DNA from: Ruminococcus flavefaciens
Lineage (GTDB): Bacteria > Bacillota > Clostridia > Oscillospirales > Ruminococcaceae
DNA: 34,542 nt
Direction of reading: 5' to 3'
Assembly (NCBI GenBank): GCA_902762855.1
Contig: CACWPR010000017.1
Location: forward strand, 1 to 34,542
The position numbers and the translations under genes were made by a program. Positions 17,530 through 24,555 of this stretch are shown piece after piece (within the stretch, counting starts at the first letter, position 1; every line of letters starts with the position of its first letter). Below the pieces are notes generated by a model, which searched no databases, was not told the DNA's origin, and saw only the letters and a program-made list of their open reading frames with translations.

Positions 17530-18621
17530 ATGGAAAAAGCTGTTATTGCTGCCGGAGGCCTGTCAGTGGGCTATGGAAAAAGAGTAGTAGTGAACGGTCT
17601 TGATTTTGAGGTGTGTCCCGGTGAGATACTGACGATAATAGGTCCTAACGGCGCCGGAAAAACTACAGTACTTAAAAGCATCTCTGCACAGCTCCCGGCC
17701 ATTTCCGGAAGTATCAGCATTAAAAACAACGATGTGGGCCGGATGAGCCTCAATGACATCTCAAAGACTCTGGCAGTATGCTTTACCGGCAGAATATCTC
17801 CGGAGAGAATGACCTGCGAGGATATAGTGTCTGCCGGACGTTATCCGTATACCGGAAGACTTGGACTGCTTTCACCTGATGACAGACGGATAGTAAGTGA
17901 AGCTATGGAGCTTACAGGCATATCACCGCTCCGTGATACGGACATCAATTGTATCAGCGACGGCCAGCGGCAGACGGTCATGCTTGCAAGAGCTATCGCT
18001 CAGCAGCCGGAGGTGCTCATTCTCGACGAGCCCAGCTCTTTCCTTGATATAAACAATAAGCTCAGGCTGCTGAGCCTGCTAAGGGGACTTGCTGAGACCA
18101 GAAATATAGCTGTTGTGCAGACTCTGCACGAGCTCGACCTTGCTCAGAGATTTTCAGATAAGATACTCTGCATCAAAGACAATAAAGCGGACAGGGTCGG
18201 CACTCCGGAAGAGATATTCAGCGGAGATTATATCAGCCAGCTTTACGGCATTACCTATGGGACCTTTCATTCTCTTTTCGGGACAGCGGAGGCTCAGAAG
18301 GTGAATGGAGAGCCGCAGGTCTTTGTGATAGGAGGAGGGGGGAGCGGTATCCCGGTGTACCGCAGGCTCCAGCGCCAGGGCATACCATTTGCAGCAGGAG
18401 TAATACATGAAAATGACATAGAATATCCTATAGCCCGAAGTCTTGCAGCAGAACTTATCTCTGAAAAAGCCTTTGAACCCATAAGTGATGAAAAAATAGC
18501 TTATGCAAGGGGGATAATGAGAAAATGCAGGGAGGTCATCTGCTGTACCGAGAAATTCGGTACTATGAATATGGGGAACAGGGTACTACTTGAAGAATAT
18601 CGTGGAAAAGGCTCGGTTTAA
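17530..18621 (+). CDS. btuD: ABC transporter ATPase, BtuD-like, with extra C-terminal domain
   Basis: ATP-hydrolysing subunit of the importer. Residues 1-250 form the nucleotide-binding domain: Walker A GPNGAGKTT (38-46), signature CISDGQRQTVMLARA (SDGQ in place of SGGQ), Walker B VLILDEPSS (162-170), and the switch histidine in TLHELDLA. Residues 255-363 are an added domain not part of BtuD: it starts PQVFVIGGGGSGIPVYRRL, a glycine-rich loop like a nucleotide-binding Rossmann start, and continues GIPFAAGVIHENDIEYPIARS and CREVICCTEKFGTMN. It could sense a nucleotide or corrinoid, or modify the cargo; the function is unknown. It is the last gene of the riboswitch operon. Confidence 0.93.
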   Translation: MEKAVIAAGGLSVGYGKRVVVNGLDFEVCPGEILTIIGPNGAGKTTVLKSISAQLPAISGSISIKNNDVGRMSLNDISKTLAVCFTGRISPERMTCEDIVSAGRYPYTGRLGLLSPDDRRIVSEAMELTGISPLRDTDINCISDGQRQTVMLARAIAQQPEVLILDEPSSFLDINNKLRLLSLLRGLAETRNIAVVQTLHELDLAQRFSDKILCIKDNKADRVGTPEEIFSGDYISQLYGITYGTFHSLFGTAEAQKVNGEPQVFVIGGGGSGIPVYRRLQRQGIPFAAGVIHENDIEYPIARSLAAELISEKAFEPISDEKIAYARGIMRKCREVICCTEKFGTMNMGNRVLLEEYRGKGSV

Positions 18622-18684
18622 GTGCTTTCATGAAAGTGAAAACACAAGGACCGGGCATTTTTGTTAGCCGGAATACACATCATC

Positions 18685-18713
18685 TTGCAAAAAAAGAAAT
18701 AATGTGTTATAAT
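18685..18713 (+). promoter_or_regulatory. Promoter of the GNAT gene at 18767
   Basis: TTGCAA (18685-18690) and TATAAT (18708-18713) with a 17-bp spacer. An inverted repeat lies just downstream and is listed separately. Confidence 0.75.
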
Positions 18714-18715
18714 TA

Positions 18716-18731
18716 GTTAGTTTATTCTAAC
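18716..18731. promoter_or_regulatory. Putative operator palindrome, copy A
   Basis: GTTAGTTTATTCTAAC, with half-sites GTTAG/CTAAC, lies directly after the -10 box of the GNAT promoter. A similar sequence (13 of 16 bases the same) occupies the equivalent place in the promoter of the minus-strand gene at 19749, suggesting one repressor for both. The regulator is not known. Confidence 0.5.
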
Positions 18732-18766
18732 TTATTGGAAGATAGGGAGTAAAGTGAGGTCCAATT

Positions 18767-19393
18767 ATGAAAAAGATACGTTCATTATCAAAAGCTAAGA
18801 TAGACGAAATATCCGCACTTATAGGCGCTTCCTTCTGGGACTGGCCATATGAGGAGGGTGAAGGCGGTCTGAAGCCGTTCTTCCCGTCAAAAGAAGCAAT
18901 GACAGAGTATATGAAGTCTTTTGTCATAGCCGGCATCGAAAGCGGGACCTTCTACTGCACCGACAACGGCGAGGGATATATCCTTATTACCGATACAAAC
19001 GGAAATCACCCCGGATTCCGGAGCATAGTCCGTATGGCACGGAGGATGAAAAGTGCTTTGGGCGGCTGGGGAAAGCTGTTTTCATTCCTTAAACAGGCCA
19101 ACAGCGGAAGTACCGGAAAGCCCCTTGAGATACAGATGAAAAAGCAGAAAAAACCATACGTGAAAGTAGAAATGCTCATTGTTACCGAGAAATATCAGGG
19201 ACAGGGCTATATGAGAAAGCTCATGGAGTTCGCCTACAGAATGGCTGACAAAAATGACTGCCCATGCATCCTGGATACCGATGCTAAGGGAAAGTGCGAC
19301 CGCTATGTTCACCTCGGCATGAAGCTGGTCCAGACTCGTGAAGCGGCTGGATGTAAGATATATGACCTGATGTACACCAAGGCCGGCAGATGA
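18767..19393 (+). CDS. GNAT-family N-acetyltransferase
   Basis: A 208-residue protein of the Gcn5-related acetyltransferase fold; substrate unknown. The acetyl-CoA motif A is KVEMLIVTEKYQGQGYMRKL (about 129-148), with Q/G-x-x-G-x-G/A in QGQGYM, followed by FAYRMADKNDCPCILDTDA and the late block YVHLGMKLVQTRE. The N-terminus (FWDWPYEEGEGGLKPFF) is aromatic and acidic. GTGAGG nine nucleotides before the ATG supports the start. It stands alone on + with its own promoter and converges on the membrane-protein gene. Confidence 0.88.
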   Translation: MKKIRSLSKAKIDEISALIGASFWDWPYEEGEGGLKPFFPSKEAMTEYMKSFVIAGIESGTFYCTDNGEGYILITDTNGNHPGFRSIVRMARRMKSALGGWGKLFSFLKQANSGSTGKPLEIQMKKQKKPYVKVEMLIVTEKYQGQGYMRKLMEFAYRMADKNDCPCILDTDAKGKCDRYVHLGMKLVQTREAAGCKIYDLMYTKAGR

Positions 19394-19401
19394 AGCTGCC
19401 G

Positions 19402-19749
19402 TTATATACAGTGACCGCCAATGAAAAAAGTCCTCAGAGTTTTTCTGAGGACTTTAAATATCAGTGCAAAACGAATGAAGAAATCCATGAAGGAAAAGCC
19501 ACATCTGAAACCGTCCCAGATCGAGACAACACCTACTCCTGCTATCATTATCATGCTGAATATCATCAGCAGCCAGCCCGTTATCCTGGCGCCGCAGAAC
19601 AGCTCCTCGGTTCGTGGCCTGATGAGCTCTACTGCCTCTTTCGGAGCAGATGAAAAGAGCTTCTTATCCTGAATGAAAGCCACTGCTGAGATAAGCATCA
19701 GAGTGATAGCGGCACAAAAAATTATCGCTAATAAAAGTGTAAAAAGCAT
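19402..19749 (-). CDS. Small membrane protein, probably 3'-truncated
   Basis: A 115-residue unrecognised protein on -. It has a perfect ribosome site (AAGGAGG on the minus strand, + 19757-19763) and a strong promoter. Hydrophobic segments at about residues 2-26, 56-78 and 88-104 predict a membrane protein; between them is QDKKLFSSAPKEAVELIRPRTEE. The end is odd: its stop (19402-19404) lies beyond a hairpin and T tract (19424-19452) that would end the transcript, and both other frames stop just before that hairpin. This suggests a frameshift or deletion removed the original C-terminus. It could be a decaying gene. Confidence 0.6.
   Translation of the reverse strand: MLFTLLLAIIFCAAITLMLISAVAFIQDKKLFSSAPKEAVELIRPRTEELFCGARITGWLLMIFSMIMIAGVGVVSIWDGFRCGFSFMDFFIRFALIFKVLRKTLRTFFIGGHCI
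19424..19452 (-). terminator. Intrinsic terminator, strongest toward minus strand
   Basis: A 9-bp perfect stem GTCCTCAGA/TCTGAGGAC (19430-19438 with 19444-19452), loop of 5, followed on the minus strand by six T (the + strand A tract 19424-19429). On + only TTT follows. It sits between convergent genes and may serve both, but overlaps the last codons of the minus-strand frame. Confidence 0.8.
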
Positions 19750-19764
19750 AAAATGATACCTCCT

Positions 19765-19786
19765 TATATTTGTTAGTTGATGCTAA
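19765..19786. promoter_or_regulatory. Putative operator palindrome, copy B
   Basis: GTTAGTTGATGCTAAT (starting at 19772) lies between the -10 box and the ribosome site of the minus-strand membrane gene, the same place as copy A in the GNAT promoter, and shares 13 of 16 positions with it. Confidence 0.45.
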
Positions 19787-19793
19787 TATAAAT

Positions 19794-19822
19794 ATTATAG
19801 CATATATACCGGTATATTTCAA
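19794..19822 (-). promoter_or_regulatory. Promoter of the minus-strand membrane gene
   Basis: On the minus strand TTGAAA (+ 19817-19822) and TATAAT (+ 19794-19799) are 17 bp apart. The spacer contains the palindrome TATACCGGTATA, which might itself be a regulator site. Confidence 0.75.
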
Positions 19823-19910
19823 GAGCTGCCGGAAAGAGATATAATATTCAGTTCCGTTTTATTTTGAAAGTAACTAACAGATATGCTGTTTTTATGTGAT
19901 CCGGGATACG

Positions 19911-19950
19911 TTGACTTTTAGCAGATAATAATGTATAATAAATATACATT
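19911..19950 (+). promoter_or_regulatory. Promoter of clpS-clpA-aat with overlapping palindrome
   Basis: TTGACT (19911-19916) and TATAAT (19934-19939), 17-bp spacer. An inverted repeat AATGTATA/TATACATT (19930-19937 and 19943-19950) covers the -10 box and start site, where a bound repressor would block transcription. No CtsR-type heptad repeat was seen. Confidence 0.75.
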
Positions 19951-19983
19951 ATTGGATAATGCTGATGAAATGGAGAAGTAATT

Positions 19984-20283
19984 ATGGGAACTCAGAGCTC
20001 GGCAAAGGAAAGGACTAACAGTCGGATAAAAGAGCCTAAACAGTATAATGTCATAATGCTGAACGACGACTTTACTACTATGGAATTTGTAGTGGAGGTG
20101 CTGGTCAGTATTTTTCATAAGGATGAATTGTCAGCGCAGTCGATCATGATGAAGGTACATAGGAACGGAAAGGCAGTTGTAGGAAAATATCCCTACGATA
20201 TTGCTTCAACAAGAGTAAGACGGGCACTTGAAAGAGCCAATGCAGAGGGTTTCCCTTTCAGAATGACTATCGAGGAGGCATAA
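19984..20283 (+). CDS. clpS: ClpS, N-degron adaptor of ClpA
   Basis: Binds proteins with destabilising N-terminal residues (Leu, Phe, Tyr, Trp) and hands them to ClpAP. The 99-residue protein has a basic, flexible N-terminus (1-17) and the core KQYNVIMLNDDFTTMEFVVE (19-38), which forms the N-degron pocket, with VHRNGKAVVGKYPYDIAST (about 58-76) supplying the conserved pocket histidine, and a C-terminal RRALERANAEGFPFRMTIEE. Full length. The clpA start follows directly, with GAGGAGG within the clpS end. Confidence 0.95.
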   Translation: MGTQSSAKERTNSRIKEPKQYNVIMLNDDFTTMEFVVEVLVSIFHKDELSAQSIMMKVHRNGKAVVGKYPYDIASTRVRRALERANAEGFPFRMTIEEA

Positions 20284-20284
20284 T

Positions 20285-22510
20285 ATGGAGCTTTCAAAAG
20301 AGGCAATGGAGCTGTTATATAAAGCGCTTGAATACTCGCATTCAAAGGGCTACGAGTTCGTGACACCGGAGATACTCCTCCTGATGATACTTGACGAAAA
20401 GAGCTTTGCAGAGGCTTTTGAGGGAGCTGGAGGCAGTATCGGAAGGCTCAGAGAGGACCTTGAATCGTATGCAGAGGAGTACATCGGCAAGTCAAAGTCA
20501 GATAAGCCTGAGCTTTCTGACGGCGTGAACAGGCTGCTGGACTTTGCGGCAAAAAGCGCTTACAGCAGCGGAAACAAGGAGATCTTTCTGAGACATATCA
20601 TTCACGGACTCTGGAACCTTGAGGACTGTTATGCAGTTTATTTCCTGGAGAAACAGGACATCTCAGAGGCTGATATTTTACAGGAAATGGCATCCTACGA
20701 AGAGCTTGATGAGCACTCTGAGAGAACAGATGGAGCAGGCGCTGAAAATGAAAATGACAGCGGATGGAGGCTCTATGCCCCTTGTCTGAACGATACCCTC
20801 AGTGATGTGAACCCTCTTATCGGGCGGAGGGAAGAGCTCGACAGGACTATACAGATACTCTGCCGGAAGGATAAGAACAATCCCCTCCATATCGGTGAGC
20901 CCGGTGTCGGAAAAACTGCACTTACATACGGACTTGTGGAGCTTATACGTTCGGGAAATATCCCTGAGCCGCTTGCCGGTGCAAAGGTGTTCGCCCTTGA
21001 CCTCGGAGGTATGCTTGCAGGTACGCAGTACAGAGGTGATTTTGAAAAACGGTTCAAAAAGGTCCTTGCCGGCATAGGGAACGAGGAAAAGCCGATAATT
21101 TATATAGATGAGATACATAATCTTGCCGGAGCCGGAGCTGTAGGTGAGAGCTCCTTTGATGCGTCGAATATGCTGAAACCATACCTTGCAGACGGCCATA
21201 TACGCTTTATCGGTGCGACTACATTTGAGGAATACAAGAAGTATTTTGAGAAAAATAAGAGCCTTGTCCGGCGATTTCAGAATGTTGAGATAAAGGAACC
21301 TGACGAGGAAGAGGCTGTCCGGATACTTGAAGGACTGAAGTCCAAATATGAAGGATTCCACGGTGTGAGATATTCAAAGGGTGTTCTTGAATACGCTGTC
21401 CGCATGAGTGCCAAATACATAAACGAACGCTGTCTGCCTGACAAGGCTATCGACCTCATTGATGAGGCAGGCGCTTACCGTAAGCTCCACCCCACTGACA
21501 AGAAGACCCAGAGCGTAGACAAAAATGTCATAAATGAAGTACTGACTACTATTTGCAGAGTTCCTGTGGAGACTGTCTCGGTCAGCGACCTCTCCGGCCT
21601 TGCAGGACTTGAAAAGCGACTTAAAAAGCGTATTTTCGGGCAGGATGAGGCCATAGACCAGGCAGTCAATGCAGTGAAATTTTCAAAAGCCGGACTAATC
21701 GAAGAAAATAAGCCTTTGGCAAGCCTGCTTTTTGTCGGACCTACCGGAGTTGGCAAGACGGAGATAGCCAGGTGCCTTGCAGAGGAGCTCGGCGTAAAGC
21801 TGATACGTTTCGACATGAGCGAGTACGGCGAAAAACACGCAGTGGCAAAGCTGATAGGCTCTCCTGCCGGATACGTTGGCTATGAGGACGGCGGACTGCT
21901 TACTGAGGCAATAAGAAAAACTCCGTCGGCTGTTCTGCTGCTTGATGAGATAGAGAAGGCTCATGGGGATATTTATAACATATTGCTTCAGGTAATGGAC
22001 TATGCTACACTGACGGATAATCAGGGAAGAAAAGCGGATTTCCGCAATGTTGTGGTGATAATGACATCAAATGCAGGAGCCGCTCGTATAGGAAAAAGTA
22101 CTATCGGGTTCCAGAGTTCGAGTCTGAGTGAGAGCGTGATAATGGAATCGGTCAGACAGACATTTCAGCCGGAATTCCGGAACAGGCTCAATAAGATAGT
22201 TGTGTTCAACGGCATGGACGACAAAATGGCTTCGCTTATCGTTGACAAGAAACTCGGTGAGCTGGCAGCTCAGTTAGGTGCAAAGAAAATTGATTTTTCG
22301 GCTGACAGGAAGGCAAGGTCACTTGTTCAGAGCAAGGGAATCAGTCAGGAATTCGGTGCCCGTGAAGTTGACCGTGTTATAAGAAACGAGATAAAGCCGA
22401 TGTTCGTGGATGAGATACTGTTTGGAAAGCTGAAAAACGGCGGCAGGCTGAACTTGTCTGCTGCGGACGGCAGTTTCATCATCTCTGCGGAGAAAAAGGG
22501 GAAGGTGTGA
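20285..22510 (+). CDS. clpA: ClpA, ATP-dependent unfoldase of ClpAP
   Basis: Class I AAA+ unfoldase feeding substrates to ClpP. The 741-residue protein has an N domain (1-145) that docks ClpS, an acidic linker, AAA1 with Walker A GEPGVGKTA (204-212) and IIYIDEIHNLAGAG, and AAA2 with Walker A GPTGVGKTE (about 484-492) and AVLLLDEIEKAH. The ClpP-docking loop is KSTIGFQSS near residue 607. There is no long middle domain as in ClpC/ClpB, and with clpS next to it ClpA is the right name. ClpP is not encoded in the window. Confidence 0.95.
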   Translation: MELSKEAMELLYKALEYSHSKGYEFVTPEILLLMILDEKSFAEAFEGAGGSIGRLREDLESYAEEYIGKSKSDKPELSDGVNRLLDFAAKSAYSSGNKEIFLRHIIHGLWNLEDCYAVYFLEKQDISEADILQEMASYEELDEHSERTDGAGAENENDSGWRLYAPCLNDTLSDVNPLIGRREELDRTIQILCRKDKNNPLHIGEPGVGKTALTYGLVELIRSGNIPEPLAGAKVFALDLGGMLAGTQYRGDFEKRFKKVLAGIGNEEKPIIYIDEIHNLAGAGAVGESSFDASNMLKPYLADGHIRFIGATTFEEYKKYFEKNKSLVRRFQNVEIKEPDEEEAVRILEGLKSKYEGFHGVRYSKGVLEYAVRMSAKYINERCLPDKAIDLIDEAGAYRKLHPTDKKTQSVDKNVINEVLTTICRVPVETVSVSDLSGLAGLEKRLKKRIFGQDEAIDQAVNAVKFSKAGLIEENKPLASLLFVGPTGVGKTEIARCLAEELGVKLIRFDMSEYGEKHAVAKLIGSPAGYVGYEDGGLLTEAIRKTPSAVLLLDEIEKAHGDIYNILLQVMDYATLTDNQGRKADFRNVVVIMTSNAGAARIGKSTIGFQSSSLSESVIMESVRQTFQPEFRNRLNKIVVFNGMDDKMASLIVDKKLGELAAQLGAKKIDFSADRKARSLVQSKGISQEFGAREVDRVIRNEIKPMFVDEILFGKLKNGGRLNLSAADGSFIISAEKKGKV

Positions 22511-22511
22511 A

Positions 22512-23159
22512 ATGGCAGTCTACAAACTTGACAGCGATATATGGTTTCCGGCTCCTGAGCTTGCAGATGATGACGGTCTCCTTGCTGTCGGAGGTGACCT
22601 GTCTGTTGAGCGTCTCGTGCTCGCATACAGCAATGGCATCTTTCCGTGGTACGACCCTGAACAGCCTGTACTGTGGTGGTGTCCTCATGAAAGATTCATT
22701 ATCAGACCGGGAAGTATACACATTTCAAAGTCAATGAAAAAATTTATGCGGCAGCACAAGACCGAAATTGTGCTGAACCGTGATTTTGCGGATACCATTC
22801 ATCGCTGCCGCATGAAAAGGGAAAATACTGTCGGAACATGGATAACTGACGATATGGAGAAGGCCTATTGTGAACTGAACAGGTACGGTCTTGCCTGTAG
22901 CGTGGAGGCATTTGTTGACGGAGAGATTGCCGGAGGCCTTTATGGGGTCTGCATCGGCAGGTGCTTTTTCGGTGAGAGTATGTTCTCTGAATCAGAAAAC
23001 GGCTCCAAGACAGCACTTATTCTTCTGGCTGAGCTGCTTGAAAAAAAGGATTTCGTAATGATAGACTGTCAGTTCCACACAGACCACCTTGAGAGCATGG
23101 GCGGTGAGAGGATAAGCTGGGAGGAATACCGGAATTTGCTTGATGACGGACTTGAGTGA
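22512..23159 (+). CDS. aat: Leucyl/phenylalanyl-tRNA--protein transferase
   Basis: Adds Leu or Phe from tRNA to proteins with N-terminal Lys or Arg, turning them into ClpS substrates. The 215-residue protein has the family start DIWFPAPELADDDGLLAVGG (about 7-26), LAYSNGIFPWYDPEQPVLWW (36-55), TWITDDMEKAYCELN, the block GGLYGVCIGRCFFGESMFS and the end MIDCQFHTDHLESMGGE. Full length. It begins 1 nt after the clpA stop, completing an operon for generation, recognition and unfolding of N-degron substrates. Confidence 0.95.
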   Translation: MAVYKLDSDIWFPAPELADDDGLLAVGGDLSVERLVLAYSNGIFPWYDPEQPVLWWCPHERFIIRPGSIHISKSMKKFMRQHKTEIVLNRDFADTIHRCRMKRENTVGTWITDDMEKAYCELNRYGLACSVEAFVDGEIAGGLYGVCIGRCFFGESMFSESENGSKTALILLAELLEKKDFVMIDCQFHTDHLESMGGERISWEEYRNLLDDGLE

Positions 23160-23215
23160 ACACCTGTGAAGAGAGTTCACATAAGTTACAGAATAATTAA
23201 AAATGAAGAAACCGC

Positions 23216-23244
23216 TTGACAAAATCAGGCGAGTGATATATAAT
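23216..23244 (+). promoter_or_regulatory. Promoter of the rtcB leader and rtcB
   Basis: TTGACA (23216-23221) and TATAAT (23239-23244) with a 17-bp spacer, close to consensus. Transcription would begin near 23251, about 27 bp before the leader ORF. The 56 bp between the aat stop and this promoter contain only a 6-bp hairpin (TGTGAA/TTCACA) without a T tract. Confidence 0.85.
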
Positions 23245-23277
23245 ATTCCCATAATTCAAAGAAAGGCGGTGAGCTCT

Positions 23278-23370
23278 ATGACTGAAATAATGAACATCTA
23301 TAAAACAACAGAACTAAATATCATAAAAAATAAGCATGGAGTTTGCCCGGTATACTCAGCCATGTGCTGA
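23278..23370 (+). CDS. 30-codon leader ORF upstream of rtcB
   Basis: A short frame, MTEIMNIYKTTEL... ending GVCPVYSAMC, 30 residues, TGA stop. A good ribosome site (AAAGGCGGTGAG, 23262-23273) precedes the ATG at the right distance, and the gene lies just after a near-consensus promoter. It ends in a hairpin-prone region (TCAGC/GCTGA around 23357-23370) shortly before an intrinsic terminator, so it may be a leader peptide controlling entry into rtcB by attenuation. The peptide has two cysteines near its C-terminus. It could instead be a functional micropeptide. The frame after the TGA stays open into rtcB, which is probably chance. Confidence 0.55.
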   Translation: MTEIMNIYKTTELNIIKNKHGVCPVYSAMC

Positions 23371-23397
23371 CGTTTTGCACCTATACGGCGATATGCG

Positions 23398-23422
23398 CTC
23401 CTGCGGGGGCGCTTTTTTATTT
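23398..23422 (+). terminator. Intrinsic terminator between leader ORF and rtcB
   Basis: GCGCTCC/GGGGCGC, 7-bp stem with one G-U pair and a TGCG loop (23397-23414), followed by TTTTTT. It stands about 30 bp before the rtcB start and after its only visible promoter, so rtcB expression requires read-through or antitermination. Confidence 0.8.
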
Positions 23423-23448
23423 ATCGGGCAGGCAGGAAAGGAAAAGAC

Positions 23449-24555
23449 ATGATAGAATTGAATGGAAAGTACAGCTCTGCCAAGGTATTTACGGATGCAG
23501 TGGACCAGAATGCGGCTGCACAGATAATCGGACTCTGTGACCAACCGTTGAGTGCAGGCTCGCAGATACGCATAATGCCGGACGTTCATGCCGGAGCAGG
23601 CTGCACTATCGGCACAACTATGCATATTACAGACAAGGTGGTGCCGAATCTTGTGGGAGTCGATATTGGCTGCGGAATGGAAACAGTCAGACTGAAGGAA
23701 AAGCATATCGAGCTCCAGAAACTTGATAAGCTCATCTATGAGAAGATACCCTCAGGATTTGCGGTGCGTGAAAAGGTACATCGCTATAATGAGCGGATAG
23801 ACCTCTCGGAGCTTTATTGCTGCGAGCACATCAACATAAGCCGTGCAGAGCAGAGCATCGGTACTCTCGGCGGCGGCAATCATTTTATCGAAGCTGACAG
23901 GGGAGAGGGCGGCAGTATTTATATCGTTATCCATTCCGGCTCACGTCACCTCGGAGTTGAAACTGCAAAATACTATCAGGAACAGGCTTTTCTGAATCTT
24001 GCAGGCAGTGCCGGAGTCCCCAGACATCTTGCATACTGCGAGGGTGAGCTGTTCAGACAGTATATCCACGACATGAAGATAGTCCAGCAGTTTGCGATGC
24101 TCAACCGTCAGGCCATGATGGATGAGATAATAAAGGGTATGCACCTGCACGTTTCGGAGCAGTTCACAACTATCCATAACTACATCGACACTGACTCTAT
24201 GATACTACGTAAGGGAGCTGTTTCAGCCGGAGCAGGGGAGAAGCTGCTTATACCAATAAATATGCGTGACGGCAGCCTTATCTGTACCGGCAAAGGAAAT
24301 GCCGACTGGAACTTTTCGGCCCCTCATGGCGCAGGACGGCTCATGTCACGTTCGCAGGCCAGGGAGAGCTTCACAGTCTCAGAGTTCAAAAAACAGATGA
24401 ACGGTATCTATACGACCTCTGTAAATGCTGCAACTCTTGATGAGTGCCCTATGGCATACAAGTCCATTGAGGATATTGTTGACAATGTCGGTGATACTGT
24501 GGACGTAAACGAAATAATAAAGCCTATCTACAATTTCAAGGCAGGTGAGGAATAA
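23449..24555 (+). CDS. rtcB: RNA-splicing ligase RtcB
   Basis: GTP- and Mn2+-dependent ligase joining 2',3'-cyclic phosphate (or 3'-phosphate) and 5'-OH RNA ends, acting in RNA repair. At 368 residues it is a short bacterial form. Metal and catalytic residues are present: PDVHAGAGCTIGTT (44-57), Cys75 in VDIGCGME, His145 in LGGGNHFIE, His162/His167 in VIHSGSRHLG, His243 in TIHNYID, and the guanylylated His293 in FSAPHGAGRLMSR. AGGAAAGGA lies before the ATG. It is coupled to the small gene downstream by a 1-nt overlap. No RtcA or RtcR partner is present. Confidence 0.95.
   Translation: MIELNGKYSSAKVFTDAVDQNAAAQIIGLCDQPLSAGSQIRIMPDVHAGAGCTIGTTMHITDKVVPNLVGVDIGCGMETVRLKEKHIELQKLDKLIYEKIPSGFAVREKVHRYNERIDLSELYCCEHINISRAEQSIGTLGGGNHFIEADRGEGGSIYIVIHSGSRHLGVETAKYYQEQAFLNLAGSAGVPRHLAYCEGELFRQYIHDMKIVQQFAMLNRQAMMDEIIKGMHLHVSEQFTTIHNYIDTDSMILRKGAVSAGAGEKLLIPINMRDGSLICTGKGNADWNFSAPHGAGRLMSRSQARESFTVSEFKKQMNGIYTTSVNAATLDECPMAYKSIEDIVDNVGDTVDVNEIIKPIYNFKAGEE

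Noticed and set aside
18622..18684. Terminator after btuD
   Set aside because: CTTTCATGAAAG and CCGG repeats form only weak hairpins without a T tract.
20678..21361. 227-codon antisense frame opposite clpA
   Set aside because: Random-looking composition and no initiation signals; clpA is clear on the other strand.
23371..23448. Stop-codon read-through (TGA) linking the leader ORF to RtcB, as in a selenoprotein
   Set aside because: The frame is open by chance (one in three), the stretch encodes the terminator, and rtcB has its own ribosome site and family start; no SECIS-like element was recognised.
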